Translations under genes and position numbers: made by a program | The notes under the pieces: model-generated | What the model saw: the letters and a program-made list of their open reading frames with translations, nothing else | The model's database searches: none | Told to the model about the DNA's origin: nothing | Assembly (NCBI RefSeq): GCF_000177075.1 | Contig: NZ_ADEG01000012.1 | Location: 1-64,000 of the forward strand | Direction of reading: 5' to 3' | From: Hoylesella buccalis ATCC 35310 | GTDB taxonomy: Bacteria; Bacteroidota; Bacteroidia; Bacteroidales; Bacteroidaceae | DNA: 64,000 nt | Shown here: piece after piece, positions 43,442 to 51,505 of the stretch | Numbering within the stretch: the first letter of the stretch is position 1 | Layout of the letters: every line of letters begins with the position of its first letter

Positions 43442-44419
43442 CTATGCTGACCGTTCCAAACCCCGCTTCCGATACATCCAGATTTCAACGCTATTGATAA
43501 TATTTTGCCATAGGATATAACAACCAGGGCCAACGGATGAGATGGGATTGAGGTAGGAGTAGGCTATCCAGATGGCAAAAGCTGTATTCTTTTGGCCCAG
43601 TGCTTGACCGGCATTGACGGTAGCATTGAAATAGTGACCGATGAAACGTCCCACGGAAAACTGTATCACACAGAGCAGCAACCCCAGCAAAGCGATGAGC
43701 AAGAGAAAGTGAACGGACGTTTCTGCATGCACAATATTCTTCATCGTGGTGCCCGTCACAATCATCAAGGAGCATCCCCAAAGATAATAAGAAAGGTCTT
43801 TTACACCCACAACCCACCGATGAAACCGATGAAAATAGTGCTTGACCACATAAGCTAACCCCATCGGAACGACCAAGACAAGACACACTTGATTGAGTAT
43901 TTTCAAGAATGCACCCATAAAAGTAATGTCACTTGTTTTCTCAATTAACGGGAAACAAATGGGAATGAGCAAAGCGGTGATAAAGTTAGACAAGAAGGTA
44001 TAGGTGGTCATCTCCTCGAGATTGCCACCCAATTTCTGCGTAACCACTGCGGCAGCTGATGCACATGGGCCGATAATGCACGTGAGTAGTGCTTCCATCA
44101 GTATGAGACTGTTGCCCTTGAGGCGAAAAGACAGGATGATGGCAATGATGACAAAGACGAATAACACTTGAAAAAAACTCACCCAAAGATGCCACTTGAC
44201 CGGTATTAAACGCCTGAAATTAACCTTACAAAAGGTCACAAACAAGATTAAAAACATGAACAAAGGCAGAATGGTGTCAAAGAAAGGCGCAAACAAGCAT
44301 GCGGCCTTATCCAAAGAAGGGATGAAAGCAAACACAGAATAGGCTGTCACTCCAATCACCATCGATATGGGCAAAGTCCAGTTTTTGATAAATCTAATAA
44401 TACTCATAAGATGTTTCAA
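43442..44419 (-). CDS. Bile acid:sodium symporter (BASS)-like membrane transporter
   Basis: A 325-aa polytopic protein with nine or ten hydrophobic segments. TWTLPISMVIG-like N-terminal packing, ALLTCIIGPCASAAAVVTQKLGGN and the late NATVNAGQALGQKNTAFAIW segment resemble the two crossover motifs of the BASS/SBF fold, a sodium-coupled importer of organic anions. The substrate is unknown: bile acids, pantoate or other anions are all seen in the family. It stands alone, convergent with the Cys4 lipoprotein gene. The Met at residue 5 is an alternative start. Confidence 0.75.
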   Translation of the reverse strand: MKHLMSIIRFIKNWTLPISMVIGVTAYSVFAFIPSLDKAACLFAPFFDTILPLFMFLILFVTFCKVNFRRLIPVKWHLWVSFFQVLFVFVIIAIILSFRLKGNSLILMEALLTCIIGPCASAAAVVTQKLGGNLEEMTTYTFLSNFITALLIPICFPLIEKTSDITFMGAFLKILNQVCLVLVVPMGLAYVVKHYFHRFHRWVVGVKDLSYYLWGCSLMIVTGTTMKNIVHAETSVHFLLLIALLGLLLCVIQFSVGRFIGHYFNATVNAGQALGQKNTAFAIWIAYSYLNPISSVGPGCYILWQNIINSVEIWMYRKRGLERSA

Positions 44420-44635
44420 TTAACCAACACCATCATCTATTGTAAAGCAACCCCCATTAAAAGTCGGTAGATAGAAACCACATGAACGAAGAACACCTGT
44501 GCCAGGAGCTGTCTGTCCTTGCGTTTAAAACCATCAAACGGGATTGCACCTATCTTAACGCGTCTTTGTTTAGTAACCGCCGTCAACGTCCAAGCGGATT
44601 CTCTCATGTGCATGGTTCATCCGTCAGCCATCGTG

Positions 44636-45064
44636 TTATTTCAATTTTTCGGTACACTCCGGACACAAACCTTTCAGCACATAATTGATGCTATGCATAG
44701 TGAATCCCTCCGGAAGTGGAACCACCGGAACGGCAATGTGCTTGAGACAGAACGTGCGATGGCAGTTTTCGCAATAAAAATGCGTATGCTCTTCATCAAT
44801 CGAACAGTCGCAATCGTCGTCACAAACGGCGTACTTCAATGCGCCCGAGCCATCATCAATGGCATGAATCAGGCGATGAAGGAGAAACAACGACAAGGTG
44901 CGCGATATAGTTGACTTGTCGACAGTGGGCAGATAGCGTTCCAAATCGGGCAACGATACGGCCTCATCGCCTCGCATCATCTCGCGAAGAATGAGCAGTC
45001 GAGAGGCCGTTGGCTTGATTTCCCGATGGGTTAACTTTTGTACGTAATAAGCTTCGTGTACCAT
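44636..45064 (-). CDS. Fur family transcriptional regulator
   Basis: A 142-aa metal- or peroxide-responsive repressor. The N-terminal winged helix is KPTASRLLILREMMRGDEAV and DLERYLPTVDKSTISRTLSLF. The dimerisation domain has DEEHTHFYCENCHRTFCL with the metal-binding His and Cys pairs, and a second pair in GLCPEC near the end. Two CxxC pairs point to a structural zinc. Whether it answers to iron, zinc or peroxide is not decidable by eye. A full promoter directly upstream makes 45064 the likely start; an in-frame Met at 45070 would lie at or before the transcript start. Confidence 0.88.
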   Translation of the reverse strand: MVHEAYYVQKLTHREIKPTASRLLILREMMRGDEAVSLPDLERYLPTVDKSTISRTLSLFLLHRLIHAIDDGSGALKYAVCDDDCDCSIDEEHTHFYCENCHRTFCLKHIAVPVVPLPEGFTMHSINYVLKGLCPECTEKLK

Positions 45065-45071
45065 TTTCATG

Positions 45072-45102
45072 CAAAAATACACACAATTCTCGTATCTTCA
45101 AA
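45072..45102 (-). promoter_or_regulatory. Promoter of the Fur-family gene
   Basis: Minus strand: TTTG at 45102-45099, 19 bases, then TATTTTTG at 45079-45072. Perfect spacing and consensus, and it implies an almost leaderless message starting at the Met at 45064. Confidence 0.65.
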
Positions 45103-45305
45103 ATTTTAGTAGATACTTTATTGCCCCGAAAGCACATTGGTTGCCACTGGGGCTGGCGGTTGGTTTTCCTGCCAAACTTTCAACCGTAATGTTAGAAAAA
45201 ATGACAATAAAACGAGCAATTAAAAATGATAAAATAGGAAAAAACGCATCATCAGAAATCCATTTGCAATGTGAAAAAGGTTAATGAAATATCACTTTAG
45301 TCGCC

Positions 45306-45591
45306 AATAACATAGCTTTTACCATCCCACCTCCACCCAATTCAACGAAAAATGCATCACTTAACCGTGCTATCTACATGAGATTGGCACGCAAAAGCAT
45401 GGCTATTGGCGGCCAAAAGCAATGCTATTGACCGCAAAGAGCATAGCAAAAGACAGGGAATTTGTGCACATTACACGGAAAATATTGACTACCAGCAAGT
45501 TGTAAAAGCGTCTCATATTTGCCGTATTTGCGACCAAGGACATGGTTGGTTGCAAATAAGCGAATCCTGAAGGGGTTGTTGTCAAGAAAAA
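45306..45591 (-). repeat. Composite repeat element D, inverted: leader hairpin plus 22-bp palindrome array
   Basis: Read on the minus strand: TTGACAACAACCC starts at 45585, then TATTTGC-N-ACCAA, an 8-base loop, TTGGT-N-GCAAATA (45558-45525), a 12-bp hairpin with one mismatch. The palindrome array follows: 45457-45436, 45435-45415 (21 bases), 45414-45393, 45392-45371, 45370-45349, plus weaker units down to 45306. The distance from GCAAATA to the end of the first array core is 118 bases. Against element E, 54 of 74 leader positions match without gaps (hand count). Confidence 0.75.
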
Positions 45592-45738
45592 TGTCACCTA
45601 CACTTCTCCCGTAGGGTCATAACTGAGCAGTTTCAACCGCTGACCATGGGGCAAATTAAGCCTGATACACCTTGCGCACAAAGGCAAGAAAAACAGGGAG
45701 CGCAAGCGTCAATAAAAGCAAAAAACAAAGTACAATAT

Positions 45739-45769
45739 TTTGATTTTCAGCCGATTTAAAGTATCTTTG
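45739..45769 (+). promoter_or_regulatory. dapB: Promoter of the dapB operon
   Basis: TTTG at 45739-45742, 19 bases, then TATCTTTG at 45762-45769. Perfect consensus, 22 bases ahead of the dapB ATG. Confidence 0.7.
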
Positions 45770-45791
45770 TCATCATTTAAGAACAAGCGAA

Positions 45792-46547
45792 ATGAAAATA
45801 GCATTGATAGGATATGGCAAGATGGGAAAGATGATCGAACAGATTGCCAAGGACAGAGGTCATGAAATCGTGAGTATCATCGACGTGCAAAATCAGGAAG
45901 ATTTTGACAGTGAAGCGTTTGCAAGTGCCGACGTGGCCATCGAATTCACCTCGCCAACGGCCGCTTACGGCAACTATCTGCGCGCATTCGCACACAACGT
46001 GAAGGTGGTGAGCGGGTCTACGGGATGGATGAAAGAGCATGGCGAAGACGTAAAGCGACTGTGCAGCGAAGGCGGACAGACGCTCTTTTGGGCATCAAAC
46101 TTTAGCTTAGGCGTGGCCATCTTCTCGGCCGTAAACCGTTATCTGGCTAAAATTATGAACGATTTCCCACAATATGAGGTGAAAATAGAGGAAACCCATC
46201 ATATCCATAAGCTGGATGCACCCTCCGGAACAGCCATCACGCTAGCCGAAGAAATCATCGATGAAATGGACAGAAAACGCAGTTGGGTGAAAGGAGTACA
46301 GCAGGCAGCTGACGGAAGTACGTCGGGTACGGACGACGTGGCGGCTGACCAGCTGGCCATAGACAGCGTACGACGTGGAGAAGTGCCAGGCATTCATACC
46401 GTGACCTACGACTGTGAGGCCGACAAAATCACCATTTCGCACGATGCACACAATCGCACGGGCTTTGCCTTGGGGGCAGTGTTGGCAGCCGAGTACACCG
46501 CAACACACACAGGATTGCTCACCACGAGCGACTTGTTCAGGTTCTAA
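45792..46547 (+). CDS. dapB: 4-hydroxy-tetrahydrodipicolinate reductase
   Basis: Reduces the dihydrodipicolinate precursor with NAD(P)H in the diaminopimelate/lysine pathway, in the cytoplasm. The N-terminal Rossmann motif is IALIGYGKMGKMIE. WASNFSLGVAIF and the catalytic EETHHIHKLDAPSGTA (His-His-x-x-K) identify DapB, and the C-terminal VRRGEVPGIHTVTYD and FALGAVLAAEY are conserved. Length 251 aa is normal. It heads a dapB-lepB-lepB-like-wbqC unit with a strong promoter. Confidence 0.95.
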   Translation: MKIALIGYGKMGKMIEQIAKDRGHEIVSIIDVQNQEDFDSEAFASADVAIEFTSPTAAYGNYLRAFAHNVKVVSGSTGWMKEHGEDVKRLCSEGGQTLFWASNFSLGVAIFSAVNRYLAKIMNDFPQYEVKIEETHHIHKLDAPSGTAITLAEEIIDEMDRKRSWVKGVQQAADGSTSGTDDVAADQLAIDSVRRGEVPGIHTVTYDCEADKITISHDAHNRTGFALGAVLAAEYTATHTGLLTTSDLFRF

Positions 46548-46591
46548 GCAATCTAATTTTTGAACATTTAAACATACATCTTGTTATCACT

Positions 46592-48037
46592 ATGATTGAT
46601 AAACAGAAAGCAAAACTAAATATGAAGGTACAATGGACCAAGTTTATCGTGGTTCTCGCCTTGTATCTTTTGTTTCTATATTGGGTAAAAAGTTGGTGGG
46701 GACTGCTGGTGGTTCCTTTCATCTACGACGTGTACATCACCAAGAAGATACGCTGGCAGTGGTGGAAAGACGCCGAGGCACCCGTGCGTTTCGTGATGAG
46801 TTGGGTAGACGCGCTGGTGTTCGCACTGGTGGCTGTGTACTTCATCAACCTGTTTGTGTTTCAGAATTACGTCATTCCATCGTCCTCTTTAGAGAAATCA
46901 CTGCTCACTGGAGATTATCTTTTCGTGAGCAAGGTGAGCTACGGACCGCGCATTCCACAAACGCCATTGACCATGCCGCTTACCCAACACACGCTCCCCA
47001 TCATCAACACGAAGAGCTATATCGAGTTTCCACACTGGGACTATCGTCGAGTGAAAGGATTGGGTAACGTGAAACTCAACGACATCGTGGTGTTTAATTA
47101 TCCGGCGGGGGATACCATTTGCACCGAATTGCCGTATCAAACCGAATACTACAGCATGGTGTATGGCTTCGGACAACAGATTTTCGAGCAGAACAACGGG
47201 GCGCCTATCGACCTCAACACGCTGAACAAGCAGCAACAACACGACTACTTTGAGCAGGTGTATGCACTTGGAAGACAATACGTAGCCAGCAATCCGGTGG
47301 AGTTTGGATCTATCGACAGCCGCCCTACCGACCGCCGCGAGAACTATGTGAAACGATGTGTTGGACTGCCGGGGCAGACGCTTCAAATCAAAAACCGTAT
47401 CGTTTACTTGGACGGCAAGCCCAACAAGGAGCCTGACAACGTACAATATACCTATTACATCAAGCTGAAACAGCATATCCCAGACGACCTCATGAAAGAG
47501 CTGGGCATATCCATGGAAGACCTTGGCAGCCTGAACCAACGTGGTTGCATGCCGCTGACCAAGGCTACGGCAAAGGCTCTTGCGGCTCACAAGGACATTG
47601 TTGAGAGCATCCGCATCAACACCGATGCCACCGTGGGCGACCTTTATCCGCTGAATGCCGTGACGAATTGGACACGCGACAACTACGGGCCGATATGGAT
47701 TCCGGCCAAAGGGAAAAGCATCAACCTGGACATGAACAACATCGCTGTGTACGAACGTCCCATCCGCGTGTACGAGAATAACGAGCTGAAGATTAAGAAC
47801 AACCAGATATACATCAACGGACGACTGGCCAAGAGCTACACCTTCAAAATGGATTACTATTGGATGATGGGCGACAACCGTCACAATTCGGCAGACAGCC
47901 GCTACTGGGGATTTGTGCCAGAGGACCATATCGTGGGCAAACCCATCTTCATTTGGTGGTCTTCCGACCCTGACCGTAAGGGACTGGGTGGCATCCGTTG
48001 GAACCGATTGTTCAACATGGTTGACAACATTAAATAG
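46592..48037 (+). CDS. lepB: Signal peptidase I
   Basis: The inner-membrane serine protease that removes Sec signal peptides. This is the long Bacteroidetes form (481 aa) with membrane spans at about residues 14-50 and 70-95. The nucleophile Ser lies in VIPSSSLEKSLL, the general-base Lys in NYVKRCVGLPGQTL, and the C-terminal box is MMGDNRHNSADSRYWG followed by VGKPIFIWWS. A large insertion separates the catalytic boxes, which is usual in this phylum. It lies 44 bases after dapB and is followed by a short paralogue. Confidence 0.93.
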   Translation: MIDKQKAKLNMKVQWTKFIVVLALYLLFLYWVKSWWGLLVVPFIYDVYITKKIRWQWWKDAEAPVRFVMSWVDALVFALVAVYFINLFVFQNYVIPSSSLEKSLLTGDYLFVSKVSYGPRIPQTPLTMPLTQHTLPIINTKSYIEFPHWDYRRVKGLGNVKLNDIVVFNYPAGDTICTELPYQTEYYSMVYGFGQQIFEQNNGAPIDLNTLNKQQQHDYFEQVYALGRQYVASNPVEFGSIDSRPTDRRENYVKRCVGLPGQTLQIKNRIVYLDGKPNKEPDNVQYTYYIKLKQHIPDDLMKELGISMEDLGSLNQRGCMPLTKATAKALAAHKDIVESIRINTDATVGDLYPLNAVTNWTRDNYGPIWIPAKGKSINLDMNNIAVYERPIRVYENNELKIKNNQIYINGRLAKSYTFKMDYYWMMGDNRHNSADSRYWGFVPEDHIVGKPIFIWWSSDPDRKGLGGIRWNRLFNMVDNIK

Positions 48038-48073
48038 CAGTATGAACGCCGTCTGACCGCAACAGGTCAGCCG

Positions 48074-48532
48074 ATGATGAGAAACAAAGCATCTCTTTTG
48101 CGAAACCTCTTACAATGGATGTTATCCATCGCTGTTTGCACCATAGTCATGTTGGCTATCCGTGCATACGCCTTTACCATCTTTACCGTACCCGACGAGG
48201 GACTCAAGCCAGTGCTTCGAAAGGGTGACAGAGTGTTGGTAAACAGGCTGGCACGCTCTGACTTCAAGCGCGGTGAGGTGGTATTGTTCGGACAACAACA
48301 GCAGGCGTTGGGGCAAGTGATGGCGCTTCCCGGCGACACCATTACCGTCAAGGGCGAAAAATATCTCATACCAAACCACTGCAACGCACACTGTCGCTGC
48401 GGGACTTGCCAGTATCTGTTGCTGGGAATAGGCCGCAGACGGACGCTGGTACAGCACGGTGACATCGCCGGAAAGGCTTATTCGCTGTTCAGATGGAAAC
48501 GTTGGCCACATCTTGAAAAGCACCATGAATAG
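48074..48532 (+). CDS. Degenerate signal peptidase I paralogue (S26-like, catalytic dyad missing)
   Basis: A 152-aa S26-family protein with one membrane span (LQWMLSIAVCTIVMLAIRAYAF). It aligns with the preceding LepB: VPDEGLKPVLRKGDRVLVN stands where LepB has IPSSSLEKSLL, so the catalytic Ser is Gly43; and ALGQVMALPGDTI stands where LepB has YVKRCVGLPG, so the catalytic Lys is Gly80. The GDNR box is also lacking; a Cys-rich CNAHCRCGTC occurs at 103-112. It is probably not a protease. Its stop overlaps the wbqC-like gene by 8 bases, so it is kept in a tight operon. Confidence 0.75.
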   Translation: MMRNKASLLRNLLQWMLSIAVCTIVMLAIRAYAFTIFTVPDEGLKPVLRKGDRVLVNRLARSDFKRGEVVLFGQQQQALGQVMALPGDTITVKGEKYLIPNHCNAHCRCGTCQYLLLGIGRRRTLVQHGDIAGKAYSLFRWKRWPHLEKHHE

Positions 48533-49154
48533 CGTTCTTCTTTCTTCCACCTACTTTGGGCCCGTGCAGTGGTACCAGAAACTCAATCGTTACGACGTTT
48601 GTTACCTAGAAAGTCACGACAACTACGTCAAGCAAACGTACCGCAACCGTTGCAACATCGCCATGACAAATGGCGTTCAGGTGCTGAGCATTCCGGTGGA
48701 AAAGTATGACTCCCTCAAATGTCCAATGCGCGACATTCGCATCAGCGACCATGCCAACTGGCGCCATCTGCACTGGAATGCACTACAGTCGGCCTACGGT
48801 GAAAGCCCTTTCTTTGAGTATTATGCGGATGACTTACACCCTTTTTTCACGAAGAAATGGACTTTTCTGTACGATTTCAATCTTGAAATCACGATGAAGA
48901 TGTGCCAGTTGTTGGCCATTGAACCGAACATACAAGAAACCACAACCTATGTGAACACCGACGACTTGCCACTGCAGATGCCCCAAATAACAGATCTCAG
49001 GGATGCCATTCGCCCCAAACATCCGCTCCCAGACGACGCTTTCACGCCCCGGCCGTACTATCAGGTCTATGCCCGAAAGCATGGATTCATCCCCAACCTT
49101 AGCATCCTGGACCTGCTCATGAACATGGGGAACGAGGCCGTTCTCTATCTTTAA
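48525..49154 (+). CDS. WbqC-like family protein
   Basis: A 209-aa protein of the WbqC family: it starts NSVLLSSTYFGPVQWYQKL, with CYLESHDNYVKQTYRNRC, TNGVQVLSIPVEK, IRISDHANWRHLHWNALQSAYGE and a C-terminal PNLSILDLLMNMGNEA. In O-antigen loci, WbqC is proposed to act in glycan or glycolipid assembly; its biochemical function is not known. The dapB-lepB-lepB-wbqC order is common in Bacteroidetes. The start at 48525 overlaps the previous stop; the longer frame from 48459 is less likely. Confidence 0.85.
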   Translation: MNSVLLSSTYFGPVQWYQKLNRYDVCYLESHDNYVKQTYRNRCNIAMTNGVQVLSIPVEKYDSLKCPMRDIRISDHANWRHLHWNALQSAYGESPFFEYYADDLHPFFTKKWTFLYDFNLEITMKMCQLLAIEPNIQETTTYVNTDDLPLQMPQITDLRDAIRPKHPLPDDAFTPRPYYQVYARKHGFIPNLSILDLLMNMGNEAVLYL

Positions 49155-49265
49155 CCTTTTTCGGAAAGGCATTTTTATCCTTATAAATGAGGATATTTTC
49201 TTGTTTCTTGACACCAATTCCCAAAAATTATCCCTATATTTACCACAATATTCACTGAAAGGCCT

Positions 49266-49874
49266 ATGAACCTTCGCAAATTGTCAAACTGGAAAAACGC
49301 GCTAACCTACCGACAGAAAGTTGCCGGGCTCATGGCTCTGGGGGTCATCGTGGGGCTTGCCGGCCTGTTTGCCTACCTGCTCCGAATGCACACCTATATT
49401 ATAGGAGACGACCCAGCCGCGTGCGTCAATTGCCACATCATGACACCCTATTACGCCACCTGGTCACACTCGTCGCACGGGCGCGACGCCACTTGCAACG
49501 ACTGCCATGTGCCGCACCAGAACCTTTTCATGAAGTATTACTTCAAGGGAAAAGACGGCATGAAGCACGTCTACTACTTCGTGACCAACGGCGAGGCCCA
49601 AACCATCAAGGCAGAAGACGCGTCGGCACGGGTCATTATGGATAACTGCATACGCTGCCACACACAGCTGAACCAGGAACTCGTAAAGACGGGGCGCATG
49701 GACTACATGATGGCCAAGCGCGGCGAGGGCCTTGCCTGCTGGGAATGCCACAAAGACGTACCACACGGGGGCATGAACAGCCTGTCGGGCACGCCCCACG
49801 CCGAGACGCAAGTGCCACTGCCCGAATCGCCAGTGCCCTCGTGGCTACAAGGCTTATTAGACAAGGAAAAGTAA
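49266..49874 (+). CDS. nrfH: Cytochrome c nitrite reductase, small (membrane) subunit
   Basis: A tetrahaem NapC/NirT-family quinol dehydrogenase that anchors NrfA and passes electrons to it. The N-terminal membrane helix is LMALGVIVGLAGLFAYLL. Four haem c sites are present: CVNCH 53-57, CNDCH 77-81, CIRCH 128-132 and CWECH 158-162. Length 202 aa is larger than the minimal NrfH but normal for Bacteroidetes. nrfA follows after 21 bases. The region is much richer in G+C than the rest of the window. No clear TAnnTTTG promoter is seen. Confidence 0.93.
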   Translation: MNLRKLSNWKNALTYRQKVAGLMALGVIVGLAGLFAYLLRMHTYIIGDDPAACVNCHIMTPYYATWSHSSHGRDATCNDCHVPHQNLFMKYYFKGKDGMKHVYYFVTNGEAQTIKAEDASARVIMDNCIRCHTQLNQELVKTGRMDYMMAKRGEGLACWECHKDVPHGGMNSLSGTPHAETQVPLPESPVPSWLQGLLDKEK

Positions 49875-49895
49875 GAATCATAAAATTCAACAGAT

Positions 49896-51389
49896 ATGGC
49901 TAAACAACTAAAACGCTGGCAAGGATGGCTACTGTTTGGCGGTGCAATGGTCGTCGTCTTCGTACTGGGACTCATCACATCGTCCCTAATGGAACGGAGA
50001 GCCGAGGTGGCGAGTATCTTCAACAACCGCCGTACGCCCATGACCGACTCGATAGTGGCCCAAAACGAAAAGTTCAAGGCCGACTTCCCGCGCGAATACG
50101 AGAGCTGGGCAATGACGGCCGACACGTCATTCACAAGTGAGTTCAATGGCTCGAAAGCCACCGACGAACTGGCCGACCGCCCCGAAATGGTCATCCTATG
50201 GGCCGGATACGCCTTCTCGCAAGAATACAACACACCACGCGGCCACCGTCATGCCATCGAGGACCTACGCAACATCCTGCGGACAGGGCACCCAGGCATT
50301 GACGGCGACGGCGACATGCAGCCGGGTACGTGCTGGACATGCAAAGGACCCGACGTGCCAAGGATGATGCGGGAAATGGGCACTGCCAACTTCTACAAGG
50401 CAACCTGGAGCGAGCTGGGCAACCAGATGATGAACAGCATAGGCTGCTCCGACTGCCATGACGCTCGCACCATGGACCTCAAGCCTGCCCGACCCGCCCT
50501 GTACGAGGCATGGAGCCGCAGAGGGGAAGACGTCAAGAAGGCAACACACCAGGAAATGCGGTCGCTGGTCTGCGCACAATGCCATACCGAATACTATTTC
50601 GACAAGCAAACCAATTACCTGTCGTTCCCACAAGACAGCGGTCTTACGGTAGAGGCTGCCGAGGCCTACTACGACAAGACGGGCTTTTACGACTATATCC
50701 ATCCGCTGAGCAAGACACCCATCTTGAAGGCCCAACATCCCGGGTACGAAATTTTCAAGCAAGGCATCCATGCACAACGAGGGGTCTCGTGCGCCGACTG
50801 CCACATGCCCTACAAGAGCGAGGGAGGCGTGAAATACACCGACCACCACATCACCAGCCCGCTGGCCAACATAGACCGCACCTGCCAGGTGTGCCACCGC
50901 CAGAGCGAGGAAGAACTGAGACGGAACGTCTACGACAGGCAACGCATGGCCAGCGAGAAACGTACAAGACTGGAAAAAGAACTGGCTGCCGCTCACATCG
51001 AGGCCAAGTTTGCCTGGGACAAGGGTGCTACCGAAAAGGAAATGAAACCCGTGCTGGCACTCATTCGCAAGAGTCAGTGGCGGTGGGACTACGGCTTTGC
51101 CAGCCACGGGGGCAGCTTCCACGCCCCGCAAGAGGTGATGCGCATCTTCAGCGACGGCCTCATCGCCGCACAAGAGGCACGTCTGCAGATTGCAAAGGTG
51201 CTGGCACGCCACGGGTTCACGGGCAACGTACCCATGCCTGACCTGTCGACCAAGGCCAAGGCACAAGCATACATAGGACTTGACATGAAGAAGCTGAGAG
51301 AGCAAAAACAACGGTTCGTCAACAACATAGTACCCAAGTGGATAGACGACGCCCGCAAGAACCACCGATTCGTGACGAAACCCATGTAG
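49896..51389 (+). CDS. nrfA: Ammonia-forming cytochrome c nitrite reductase
   Basis: Periplasmic pentahaem enzyme that reduces nitrite to ammonium with six electrons, and also handles NO. The active-site haem has the lysine-type motif CWTCK (146-150); the others are CSDCH 184-188, CAQCH 226-230, CADCH 299-303 and CQVCH 330-334. An N-terminal hydrophobic helix (WLLFGGAMVVVFVLGLI) serves for export or anchoring. SRWDYGFASHGGSFHAPQE near 395-410 supplies the distal-haem His. Length 497 aa is normal. It works with NrfH just upstream; haem attachment is served by the ResB and CcsA genes downstream. Confidence 0.95.
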   Translation: MAKQLKRWQGWLLFGGAMVVVFVLGLITSSLMERRAEVASIFNNRRTPMTDSIVAQNEKFKADFPREYESWAMTADTSFTSEFNGSKATDELADRPEMVILWAGYAFSQEYNTPRGHRHAIEDLRNILRTGHPGIDGDGDMQPGTCWTCKGPDVPRMMREMGTANFYKATWSELGNQMMNSIGCSDCHDARTMDLKPARPALYEAWSRRGEDVKKATHQEMRSLVCAQCHTEYYFDKQTNYLSFPQDSGLTVEAAEAYYDKTGFYDYIHPLSKTPILKAQHPGYEIFKQGIHAQRGVSCADCHMPYKSEGGVKYTDHHITSPLANIDRTCQVCHRQSEEELRRNVYDRQRMASEKRTRLEKELAAAHIEAKFAWDKGATEKEMKPVLALIRKSQWRWDYGFASHGGSFHAPQEVMRIFSDGLIAAQEARLQIAKVLARHGFTGNVPMPDLSTKAKAQAYIGLDMKKLREQKQRFVNNIVPKWIDDARKNHRFVTKPM

Positions 51390-51429
51390 GCAACGTAGAG
51401 CAAACCCACTTCATGGGGACAACAGAAAG

Positions 51430-51466
51430 AGTCACTGCACGCATGCTCCATGCAGTGGCTTTCTTA
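51430..51466 (+). terminator. Hairpin after nrfA (terminator or mRNA-stabilising)
   Basis: A 10-bp stem with one G-U pair, AGTCACTGCA at 51430-51439 and TGCAGTGGCT at 51451-51460, with an 11-base loop, followed by TTCTTA. The short T-run suggests partial termination or 3' protection of nrfHA rather than a complete stop. Confidence 0.5.
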
Positions 51467-51505
51467 TGCTACCCCTGTGCAGAAACATCCTGACACGACA
51501 ACAGT

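Larger units (their letters stand above)
45065..45791. other. 727-bp divergent intergenic region between fur-like and dapB
   Basis: Contains the Fur-family promoter (45072-45102), an unassigned AT-rich stretch, the inverted composite repeat element D (45306-45591), about 150 bases with nothing recognised, and the dapB promoter (45739-45769). No credible gene. Confidence 0.6.

Noticed and set aside
45403..45597. Small protein encoded by the composite element (a YLQP..ANT pattern can be read in all three copies)
   Set aside because: The shared residues follow from the conserved nucleotides. Start codons differ between copies, single-base length differences shift the frame in the linker, and the frame then runs through the 22-bp array, which cannot keep a reading frame.
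46898..47929. 343-codon minus-strand frame opposite lepB
   Set aside because: It lies wholly within lepB, which has complete signal peptidase motifs; the translated product shows no family signature.
50265..51365. 366-codon minus-strand frame opposite nrfA
   Set aside because: A frame shadow caused by the high G+C and lack of stops in nrfA; no start signal and no recognisable domain.
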